From assembly GCF_018130245.1 (NCBI RefSeq), contig NZ_JAFCKP010000015.1, positions 1-64,000 of the forward strand: 64,000 nt of DNA. The letters run 5' to 3'. The notes under the pieces are model-generated. The model saw only the letters and a list, made by a program, of their open reading frames with translations, ran no database searches and was not told the origin of the DNA. The stretch's first letter is position 1; the number at the start of each line of letters is the position of its first letter. A program made the translations under genes and the position numbers. This document shows, one piece after another, positions 57,722-64,000 of this stretch. This DNA is from Bradyrhizobium sp. SZCCT0231. GTDB lineage: Bacteria > Pseudomonadota > Alphaproteobacteria > Rhizobiales > Xanthobacteraceae.

Positions 57722-58516
57722 TCACTCCGCCGCAACCGTCATCCCGTGGCCGAGCCGCTTCGAGATGCCCCCGGCACAGTCGCGCAGGGCGTGCGCGATC
57801 GGGCTGTCCCAACGGGTATCGAAAGTGCCTTCCGGCCCCATCGCGGTGATGACCAGCGCGACGTGGCCGGAATGATCGAACACCGGCGCGGAGAACGCAT
57901 TGACCCCGGGCAGGGGATCGCCGAGCGCGCGGGCGAGGCCGTGCTTGCGGACTTCAGCGAGCATCTCGGCGACCTTCGCGCCTTTCACGGCGCGCTTGGG
58001 ATTGTAGCCGACGCCGTGACGGTCGAGGCCGCTTTCGAGTGCGGCGTTGATCGTCTTCTCCGGCAGGAACGCCGCGAACGCGCGGCCCGTCGCGGTCTCC
58101 AGCAGCGCCATCACCGAACCGACGCGCATCACGATGTGCACCGGCTGGGCCGGCTCTTCGAGCTGCACCACGGTCGGGCCGTGGGTGCCCCAGACCGCGA
58201 GCGAGACGGCGTGGCCGATCTGGCTTGCGAGGCCAGCTATCTTGGGACGCGCGATGCGGACGCCTGAGAGGCGGCGCAGGCTGATCAGGCCGAGCTCCAG
58301 CGCCAGTGCGCCGATCTCGTAGCGGCCGGTGGTTTCGTCCTGCTCGATCAGGCCGATACGGGAGAAGCTGGCGAGGTAGGGGTGCGCCTTGGCCGGCGTC
58401 ATGCCGGCCTCGCGGGCGAGATCGCGCAGCATCATCGGCTCGCCGCTCTTTGCGAGCGCGCGAAGCAATTCTCCGCCGACCTCGATCGACTGGATGCCGC
58501 GGCTCTCTCTCTTCAT
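57722..58516 (-). CDS. IclR-family transcriptional regulator
   Basis: A 264-aa regulator. The N-terminal winged helix (residues about 8-75) has R-G-I-Q-S-I-E-V-G-G-E-L-L and L-A-R-E-A-G-M-T-P-A-K-A-H-P-Y-L, and the effector domain holds L-P-G-V-N-A-F-S-A-P-V-F and the closing region. ATG 58516 is preceded by AGGAGG; the frame extends to 58588. It is the last gene of the leftward unit with the FAD dehydrogenase (22-bp gap) and the binding protein, so it may regulate its own operon. Confidence 0.9.
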   Translation of the reverse strand: MKRESRGIQSIEVGGELLRALAKSGEPMMLRDLAREAGMTPAKAHPYLASFSRIGLIEQDETTGRYEIGALALELGLISLRRLSGVRIARPKIAGLASQIGHAVSLAVWGTHGPTVVQLEEPAQPVHIVMRVGSVMALLETATGRAFAAFLPEKTINAALESGLDRHGVGYNPKRAVKGAKVAEMLAEVRKHGLARALGDPLPGVNAFSAPVFDHSGHVALVITAMGPEGTFDTRWDSPIAHALRDCAGGISKRLGHGMTVAAE

Positions 58517-58538
58517 GCGCCTCCTGGCGTGCGTCCGA

Positions 58539-60272
58539 TTAAGCCGCGTCGCGCTTGGCGGCGCTGTCGGCAAGATGTCTGCCGGCAATGTAGCCGAAGG
58601 TCAGCGCCGGCCCAAGCGTGATGCCGGCGCCGGGATAATTGCCGCCCATGATGCTCGCCATGTCGTTGCCGGCGGCATAGAGGCCGGGAATCACCCGTCC
58701 CTCGGCGTCGAGCGCCCGCGCGTTCTCGTCGGTGACGATGCCGGCATAGGTGCCGAGATCGCCGATCATCATCTTGATGGCGTAGAACGGACCGTTGTCG
58801 ATCGGCGCGACGCAGGGATTGGGACCGTGCAGCGCATCGCCCTGGTAGCGATTGTAGGCCTTCGAGCCCTTGCCGAAGGCGGCATCGTGCCCGAGCGGCG
58901 CGCTCGCGTTGAACTGCGTGACCGTCTCGGTGAAGGCCTTCGCATCGATCCCGGCCTTCGCCGCCAGCGCGTCCAGCGTATCGCCGCGCATGAGATAGCC
59001 GGTCTTCAAATGATGAGCCAGCGGCATCGGGAAGGGCGGCACGCAGCCGAGGCCGTATTTCCGCAGCGTCTTGTGGTCGCAGACCAGGAAGGCGGCGATC
59101 TCCTCGCCGGGCTTTGCGGCCTTGATCATGGCCTGGACGAAGTCGTGATAGGAATTGCCTTCATTGGCAAAACGTTTGCCGTCGCGCATCACCGCGATCA
59201 CGCCGGGCTTGGCGCGGTCGATGAAATGCGGCATCACGCCCTTTGAACCGTCCTTGCGCGTGGTGAGCGACACCGGCACCCAGGCCGCCGCGTTCGGCAG
59301 GCGGTCCTCGACATGACCGCCGGCGGCTTCCGCAAGGCGCAGGCCGTCGCCGGTGTTGCCGGTCGGTCCTGGTGAATAGTGCTCATTGCCGGTCGGCGCG
59401 TGCGGAAACATTTTCCTGCGGCGTGCCACGTCGTGCGGAAAGCCGCCGCAGGCGAGCACGACACCCTGCCTTGCACGAACGCGCACCTTGCGTCCCTCGC
59501 GCGAAACGATCGCGCCGGTCACGACGCCATTCTCGACCGTCAGCTCGCGCACCGGCGAGGACAGCCACATCGGAATCTTCAGATCGAGCGCGGACTTCGC
59601 CAGGCGTCCTGCGAGCGCATTGCCGTTGGTCAGCGTCATGCCGCGGCCGTAGCGCAGCACGTCCATCAGATGCCGCGACAGGCGCTTGGCGACATAGACC
59701 GCCGAGGTCAGCGACTTCGTCACCCGCATGAAATGAATGATCTCCTTGCCGGAGCCGAGCATCATGCCGAACACGGTGAGCTCGGGCAGCGGGTTGCCCA
59801 GCGTCTTGATGAGGTCGCCGAGCTCGCGGCCGTCGAAGGGGCGCGTCACCATGGAGCGGCCGCCCTGCGCGCCGCCGGGCGCCTCGGCATGATAGTCCGG
59901 GAACACCAGCGGCATGTCGAAGCGCAGCGCCGTCTTGGCGGTGAAGAAGTCGACCGCCTCGGGGCCGGCGCTCAGGAAGGCATCGACGCGCACAGCGTCG
60001 TAATTGTTGCCGGCCTCATGGCGCAAATATGTGCGGGCCTGCTCCGGTGTCTCCTCGATGCCATAGGCTTTTGCCAGCGAGGTACCGGGGATCCAGAGCC
60101 AGCCGCCGGAACGGGCGGTTGTGCCGCCGAAGCGCGGTTCCTTCTCGACGATCAGCACCTCGAGTCCGCGATGGCGCGCGGTGATCGCCGCCGACATGCC
60201 GGAGCAACCCGATCCGGCCACGAGCACGTCGCACTCGTACGTCTCAATTGCGCCATGCTCGTTGCCGGTCAT
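58539..60272 (-). CDS. FAD-binding dehydrogenase, ketosteroid/fumarate reductase type
   Basis: A 577-aa flavoprotein. The dinucleotide motif is V-L-V-A-G-S-G-C-S-G-M (residues about 16-26), then E-K-E-P-R-F-G-G-T-T-A-R-S-G-G and the C-terminal FAD motif G-N-D-M-A-S-I-M-G-G-N-Y-P-G-A-G-I-T-L-G-P. This is the fumarate reductase/3-ketosteroid-1-dehydrogenase superfamily. The substrate is unknown; the neighbouring binding protein suggests a small organic acid or aromatic imported from outside. The start follows the binding-protein stop by 7 bp. Confidence 0.88.
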   Translation of the reverse strand: MTGNEHGAIETYECDVLVAGSGCSGMSAAITARHRGLEVLIVEKEPRFGGTTARSGGWLWIPGTSLAKAYGIEETPEQARTYLRHEAGNNYDAVRVDAFLSAGPEAVDFFTAKTALRFDMPLVFPDYHAEAPGGAQGGRSMVTRPFDGRELGDLIKTLGNPLPELTVFGMMLGSGKEIIHFMRVTKSLTSAVYVAKRLSRHLMDVLRYGRGMTLTNGNALAGRLAKSALDLKIPMWLSSPVRELTVENGVVTGAIVSREGRKVRVRARQGVVLACGGFPHDVARRRKMFPHAPTGNEHYSPGPTGNTGDGLRLAEAAGGHVEDRLPNAAAWVPVSLTTRKDGSKGVMPHFIDRAKPGVIAVMRDGKRFANEGNSYHDFVQAMIKAAKPGEEIAAFLVCDHKTLRKYGLGCVPPFPMPLAHHLKTGYLMRGDTLDALAAKAGIDAKAFTETVTQFNASAPLGHDAAFGKGSKAYNRYQGDALHGPNPCVAPIDNGPFYAIKMMIGDLGTYAGIVTDENARALDAEGRVIPGLYAAGNDMASIMGGNYPGAGITLGPALTFGYIAGRHLADSAAKRDAA

Positions 60273-60279
60273 CTGGACC

Positions 60280-61494
60280 TCACTTCTTCAAGAGCGGACA
60301 TTTGGATTCGGAGACCGGGCGGAAGGCGTCCTCGCCTTTCACGGTCTTGACGATATCCAGATAATCCCACGGCTCCTTCGACTGCTCGGGCGACTTCACC
60401 TTGGCGAGATACATGTCGCGGATGACGCGGCCGTCCTCGCGCAATTTGCCGCCGTGGACGAAGATATCCTCGATCGGCAGCTCGCGCATCTTGGCCATCG
60501 CCTTGGCGGAATCGTCGGTGCCGGCCGCCTTGATGGCCTTCAGGTAATGCAGCACCGAACCGTAGACGCCGGTCTGGATCATGGTCGGCATCACCTTGGT
60601 GCGCTCGTAGAACTTCTTCGACCAAGCGCGCGTCGCCTCATCCATGGCCCAGTAGGAGGCCGTGGTCATGTAGGTGCCCTGCGCGGCCTTCAGCCCGATC
60701 GCGTGCACGTCGGTGTCGAACATCAACAGGCCGACCAGCTTCTGGCCGCCCTGGACCAGGCCGAACTCGCCGGACTGCTTGATGGCGTTGTCGGTGTCCT
60801 GACCGGCATTGGCGAAAGCGACCACGTCGGATTTCGAGCTCTGCGCCTGCAGCGCGAAGGAGGAGAAATCGGCGGTGTTGGTCGGATGCTTCACGCCGCC
60901 GAGCACCTTGCCGCCCGCCTCGTTGATGAAGCGGGTTGCGTCCTTCTCGAGCTGCTGGCCGAAGGCATAATCCGCCGTGATGAAGTACCAGGACTTGCCG
61001 CCTTCCTTGATCACGGCGGAGGCCGTCACCTTCGAGAGCGCGTAGGTGTCGTAGGTGAAATGCACGGTGTTCGGGCTGCACAGCTCGTCGGTCAGCGAGC
61101 TCGCGCCGGGGCCGGAGAGCAGCGCGATCTTGCCGCGCTCACGCACCATGTTGTGCACGGCGATCGCGATGCCGGAATTGGGGATGTCGACGACGGCGTC
61201 GACCTTGCTGTTGTCGAACCAGCCGCGGACGATCTGAACGCCGACATCGGTCTTCATCTGGTGGTCGGCGCTGATGATCTCGATCGGCTTGCCGAGCACG
61301 GTGGGGCCGAATTCCTCCACGGCCATCTTGGCCGCCTCGACCGAGCCCGGCCCGCTATTGTCGCGGCCCCAGCTCGACAGGTCCGTCAGCACGCCGATCC
61401 GCACCACGTCGTCGGAGATCTGTGCGGTCGCCGCTGTGGTCATGGCAGCCGAAGTCATGGCCGCGAGCATGGCGGAGGCCAGAAGCCCTTTCAT
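60280..61494 (-). CDS. ABC transporter substrate-binding protein (branched-chain amino-acid/aromatic type)
   Basis: A 404-aa periplasmic receptor of the Leu/Ile/Val-binding family. The signal peptide is at residues 1-25 (A-S-A-M-L-A-A-M-T-S-A-A), then V-V-R-I-G-V-L-T-D-L-S-S and the domain pattern of the family (S-G-P-G-A-S-S-L-T-D-E). No permease or ATPase genes adjoin it, so it must share a transporter encoded elsewhere. It is first in the leftward operon with an FAD dehydrogenase and an IclR regulator, suggesting an inducible catabolic substrate. Confidence 0.9.
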   Translation of the reverse strand: MKGLLASAMLAAMTSAAMTTAATAQISDDVVRIGVLTDLSSWGRDNSGPGSVEAAKMAVEEFGPTVLGKPIEIISADHQMKTDVGVQIVRGWFDNSKVDAVVDIPNSGIAIAVHNMVRERGKIALLSGPGASSLTDELCSPNTVHFTYDTYALSKVTASAVIKEGGKSWYFITADYAFGQQLEKDATRFINEAGGKVLGGVKHPTNTADFSSFALQAQSSKSDVVAFANAGQDTDNAIKQSGEFGLVQGGQKLVGLLMFDTDVHAIGLKAAQGTYMTTASYWAMDEATRAWSKKFYERTKVMPTMIQTGVYGSVLHYLKAIKAAGTDDSAKAMAKMRELPIEDIFVHGGKLREDGRVIRDMYLAKVKSPEQSKEPWDYLDIVKTVKGEDAFRPVSESKCPLLKK

Positions 61495-61554
61495 TGTCGT
61501 TCCCTCTCTTCTTGGCCGCTTGGTACGGCGGGTCGTTGTGGAGGTAAATTAGAT

Positions 61555-61576
61555 AATGACGAATGAATTTGTCAAT
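61555..61576 (-). promoter_or_regulatory. Imperfect palindrome upstream of the binding-protein operon
   Basis: AATGACGAA (61555-61563) and TTTGTCAAT (61568-61576) match as inverted arms at 7 of 9 positions around a 4-bp spacer, about 60 bp upstream of the start at 61494. This AT-rich site is a reasonable operator for the operon's IclR regulator. The rest of 61495-61667 has no gene. Confidence 0.35.
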
Positions 61577-61667
61577 GGCGAATAGGTATGATCTGTCGGG
61601 TTCCACGATCGCCCGACGACGCAAATCCCCTTGCGATCACGGATGTGGCGAGTGCCTGCATCCCCGT

Positions 61668-61838
61668 TCTCGTGTCCCGGACGCGACGCGGCGCGTAGCG
61701 ATGCGGCGCAGAGCCGGGACCCAGCAGGCCGCGTAACTCGCAGCAACATGGGCCCCGGCTCTGCAGCGCATCACCGTAGCGCGTCGAAGACGCGCGTAAA
61801 CGCGCTTCCGGTGCTGCGCAGCGTCCGGGGCACGAGAG
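61668..61838. repeat. Dispersed palindromic repeat, copy 2 (cognate copy at 1319-1466)
   Basis: TCTCGTGTCCCGGAC at the left end is inverted against GTCCGGGGCACGAGAG at the right. Inner GCAGAGCCGGGACCCA and TGGGCCCCGGCTCTGC are also inverted. The same layout occurs at 1319-1466. It lies in the divergent region between the binding-protein operon and the MHS symporter. Confidence 0.78.
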
Positions 61839-61914
61839 CAAACAGAACTCCCACAAGTTGCAACCCTCCGCACGATTGGCCATGATGCCCACTGGAATCT
61901 TTGGGGGGCAGGGT

Positions 61915-63216
61915 ATGACGACAGCAACGGGGATCGCCGCTTCCGCGGAGAGATCGACGACGGCGCATGTGGTGTGGGCGAGCGCGCTCGGCACCGCCAT
62001 CGAGTGGTATGATTTCCTGATCTACGGCACGGCGGCGGCGCTGGTCTTCAACAAGCTGTTCTTCCCGAGCTTCGATCCCTTCGTTGGCACGCTGGCGGCG
62101 TTCTCGACCTACGCGGTCGGCTTCGTCGCGCGGCCGATCGGCGGCGCGATCATCGGGCATTACGGGGACCGGCTCGGCCGCAAGACCATGCTGGTTGCGA
62201 CCATGATCGCGATGGGACTCGGCACCTTCCTGATCGGCTGCCTGCCGACCTACAGCCAGATCGGCGTCTGGGCCCCGATCCTGCTCGTTGTCCTTCGTTT
62301 CGTTCAGGGCATTGGGCTCGGGGGCGAGTGGAGCGGCGCGGTCGTGATGGTGATCGAGCACGCCGGCAATCGCCGCGGCTTCTACGGCAGCCTGGTGCAG
62401 GTCGGCTTTCCCGTCGGCGTCGCCGCATCGACCGGCATCTTCGGCCTGATGACGAAGCTGCCCGAGGCGGATTTCCTCAGCTGGGGCTGGCGCGTGCCGT
62501 TCCTGATCAGCATTCTGCTCGTCGGCATCGGCTTCATCGTGCGGCTCAAGCTCGCGGAGACGCCTCACTTCAAGGAGATCGTCGAACGCAAGGAGGTGCT
62601 GGCGCAGCCGGCCCTCGAAGTGCTGCGCCGCGACTGGCGCAGCTTTCTGCTCGCGATCGGCATCACGGTCTCGGAGGTCGGGCTCGCCTATCTCCTCACC
62701 GTGTTCACGGTGGTTTACGCGACGACCAAGCTCGGCCTTCCCCGGCAAGTGATCCTGGATGCCGTCGTCTATGCCGCGATCGTCGAGTTCGCGACGCTGC
62801 CGCTGGCCGGCTGGCTGTCCGACATCTTCGGACGCAAGGCGCTGTATCTCGCCGGCGGCGTCTTCTCGGTTGCGCTGGCGTTTCCGCTGTTCTGGTTCCT
62901 CGACACCAGGGAGCCGGCGCTGATCACGCTCGCGCTCGTCGTCACGATGACGCTCACCCATGCGCTGCTGTTCGGGCCGAAGGCCGCGTTCATGCCGGAG
63001 CTGTTCCGCACCCAGGTGCGCTACAGCGGTGCCTCGCTCGGCGCCAACGTCGCGGCGGCGTTGAGCGGCGGCTTCTCGCCGCTGATCGCGGCCGGGCTGC
63101 TGGCATGGGCCGGCTCGTACTGGGCGGTGTCGGTCTACATCGTCGCGCTGTCGATCGTCACGATCATCGCGACGCTGATGGCGCCGGAGACGGCGCGGGA
63201 CTCGCTACAATCCTGA
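61915..63216 (+). CDS. MHS-family metabolite:proton symporter (MFS)
   Basis: A 433-aa membrane transporter with about 12 hydrophobic helices. The MHS pattern is clear: A-S-A-L-G-T-A-I-E-W-Y-D-F (residues about 22-34), R-P-I-G-G-A-I-I-G-H-Y-G-D-R-L-G-R-K (about 78-95) and G-L-G-G-E-W-S-G-A. Such symporters import organic acids or betaine-like solutes. ATG 61915 follows GGGGGGCAGGGT; an ATG at 61885 is an alternative. It diverges from the binding-protein/FAD operon and might import the same substrate. Confidence 0.9.
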   Translation: MTTATGIAASAERSTTAHVVWASALGTAIEWYDFLIYGTAAALVFNKLFFPSFDPFVGTLAAFSTYAVGFVARPIGGAIIGHYGDRLGRKTMLVATMIAMGLGTFLIGCLPTYSQIGVWAPILLVVLRFVQGIGLGGEWSGAVVMVIEHAGNRRGFYGSLVQVGFPVGVAASTGIFGLMTKLPEADFLSWGWRVPFLISILLVGIGFIVRLKLAETPHFKEIVERKEVLAQPALEVLRRDWRSFLLAIGITVSEVGLAYLLTVFTVVYATTKLGLPRQVILDAVVYAAIVEFATLPLAGWLSDIFGRKALYLAGGVFSVALAFPLFWFLDTREPALITLALVVTMTLTHALLFGPKAAFMPELFRTQVRYSGASLGANVAAALSGGFSPLIAAGLLAWAGSYWAVSVYIVALSIVTIIATLMAPETARDSLQS

Positions 63217-64000
63217 ACGTCGGGACAAGCAAGCGGGATTTGCAGCGTTCGGAAACACCAGGAAGGTGATGGTCGTCGGCGCAAGCCCGATTGCTTCCGG
63301 CGGCGTTGCGCGTGGCTCGAGTCGAGGCAGCTGGCCGTCAGGGGTCAGCGCGAGCCTCTCGCCGTTCAACTGCACAATCGTGCCCTGCAACTGCGCCGCG
63401 TGCAGTGTGTACCGTTCGGCGGAATCCGGTAGCGTCAGCGCGTGTGACGTGTGGCGCGAGGCGTTGATTGCGAGCAGCGACACCGCACCTGCCCTGGCTG
63501 GATGGCAATGCGCATAGAGATGGAGATCGCGCGGAGCAGGTTTGCCTGCGTCGAGCACGATCGTTCCCATCAGCCGGTGCCAGAGCAGCGCGGCCCAGTA
63601 GCTCGGCCGCGGCCGGAACGTTGTTTCGTCGAGCAGGCCGTAATCGCTGGCGGCCAGCGTGTTGTGCATCACCACCTGGACGCCGGCCCTCGCCAGGCGT
63701 CCGAGCTGGTCGAGATAGCGGAACGTGTCGAGAAAGGTCTGGTCCCATGGGCCGCCGCCACAGGCCGCATCAGCCGTCTCTGTCAGCCAGATCGGCTTGC
63801 CCGGCTCGAATGCGTCGCGTAGGGCCTGATAGGTCTTGAGGGTCGTATCCGTGCGCGCCAGCCATTCCTCCGAGAGGGCCTGCGCCGGATCATCGTGCCC
63901 GCCGCAGCGCGGCGAGATCGTGTTGTAATGGTGATAGGAGAAACGATCGACGCCGGGATCGGATGCAGCAAGCAGCTCGCGTGTGGTGATGCCCGAGCCG
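63205..64000 (-). CDS. Heparanase-like (GH79-type) glycoside hydrolase, C-terminal part (5' end outside window)
   Basis: The minus-strand frame is open from the window edge to a TAG at 63205 (265 codons). Translated segments include S-Y-H-H-Y-N-T-I-S, P-I-W-L-T-E-T-A (the likely nucleophile Glu), Q-V-V-M-H-N-T-L-A-A-S-D-Y-G-L-L-D and S-Y-W-A-A-L-L-W-H-R-L-M-G-T, which match the heparanase/GH79 pattern 'WLGETSSAYGGG... VVMRQVFFGAGNYHLVD... YWLSLLFKKLVG'. The C-terminal beta domain follows. The 3' end overlaps the MHS gene by 12 bp, tail to tail. Substrate: glucuronide-containing glycans, by family inference. Confidence 0.78.
   Translation of the reverse strand, partial: GSGITTRELLAASDPGVDRFSYHHYNTISPRCGGHDDPAQALSEEWLARTDTTLKTYQALRDAFEPGKPIWLTETADAACGGGPWDQTFLDTFRYLDQLGRLARAGVQVVMHNTLAASDYGLLDETTFRPRPSYWAALLWHRLMGTIVLDAGKPAPRDLHLYAHCHPARAGAVSLLAINASRHTSHALTLPDSAERYTLHAAQLQGTIVQLNGERLALTPDGQLPRLEPRATPPEAIGLAPTTITFLVFPNAANPACLSRRSGL

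Noticed and set aside
1-64000. tRNA, rRNA, CRISPR array or insertion sequence
   Set aside because: I saw no tRNA-like clover-leaf, no rRNA core sequence, no regularly spaced repeats and no transposase reading frame.

Overview
The window reads as a chromosomal segment of a Bradyrhizobium-type alphaproteobacterium. Indicators are high GC with strong GC3 codon use, a Bradyrhizobium-like porin tail, a rhizobial lateral-flagellum gene set (FtcR/LafR-type regulator, FlaF, FlbT, MotC, MotE, DUF1217), and several families of palindromic intergenic repeats that I recognise from Bradyrhizobium genomes.

Layout. (1) 1-2178: end of a porin gene with its terminator, a repeat-rich non-coding stretch, and a cysteine-rich MarR regulator. 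(2) 3002-36720: a nearly complete, compact flagellar cluster. One leftward unit (DUF1217-flgF-fliI) diverges from rightward units: motA-fliM-DUF6468-fliN-fliG-flhB; flgB-flgC-fliE-flgG-flgA-flgI; motE-flgH-fliL-fliP; two flagellin genes (lafA1, lafA2); fliF-fliH-motB-motC-fliK-transglycosylase; flgE-flgK-flgL-flaF-flbT-flgD-fliQ; and flhA-fliR plus four small genes. The two small flagellins and the FtcR/LafR regulator identify it as the lateral (inducible) system rather than the subpolar one. No chemotaxis gene, fliD, fliS, fliO or flagellar sigma factor is seen. (3) 36904-40052: lafR, a long AT-richer intergenic region, a one-TM coiled-coil protein, and a second cysteine-rich MarR regulator paralogous to the first, so the pair brackets the flagellar island. 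(4) 40756-43118: a Tat-exported dienelactone hydrolase, an SDR epimerase and an NTF2-like protein. (5) 43214-51157: a hexuronate/aldonate catabolic locus (uxuB, GntR regulator, TRAP transporter, zinc polyol/aldonate dehydrogenase, uxuA) with a UxuR/ExuR-like operator. (6) 51326-57544: two Asp/Glu-racemase-family proteins, a ThDP enzyme, a DadA-like oxidase, a GntR regulator and an SDR. (7) 57722-64000: an IclR regulator, an FAD dehydrogenase and an orphan solute-binding protein in one leftward operon; a divergent MHS symporter; and the C-terminal part of a heparanase-like (GH79-type) hydrolase cut by the window edge.

Main observations. A 16-bp motif, consensus AGCNTCGCGCAAGCTT, recurs ahead of eight flagellar transcription units in the orientation of the gene, usually 37-50 nt before the start codon. 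It is a direct repeat of AGCNT-like halves 11 bp apart, as expected for an OmpR-family regulator, so it is a good candidate for the LafR/FtcR box. Both flagellin mRNAs share a leader with an invariant hairpin and an upstream ATGTCCC that can pair with the GGGACAT overlapping the Shine-Dalgarno sequence, a plausible target for the FlbT encoded here. LafR itself has a degenerate receiver domain. All coordinates and alignments were made by eye; no database search was run.
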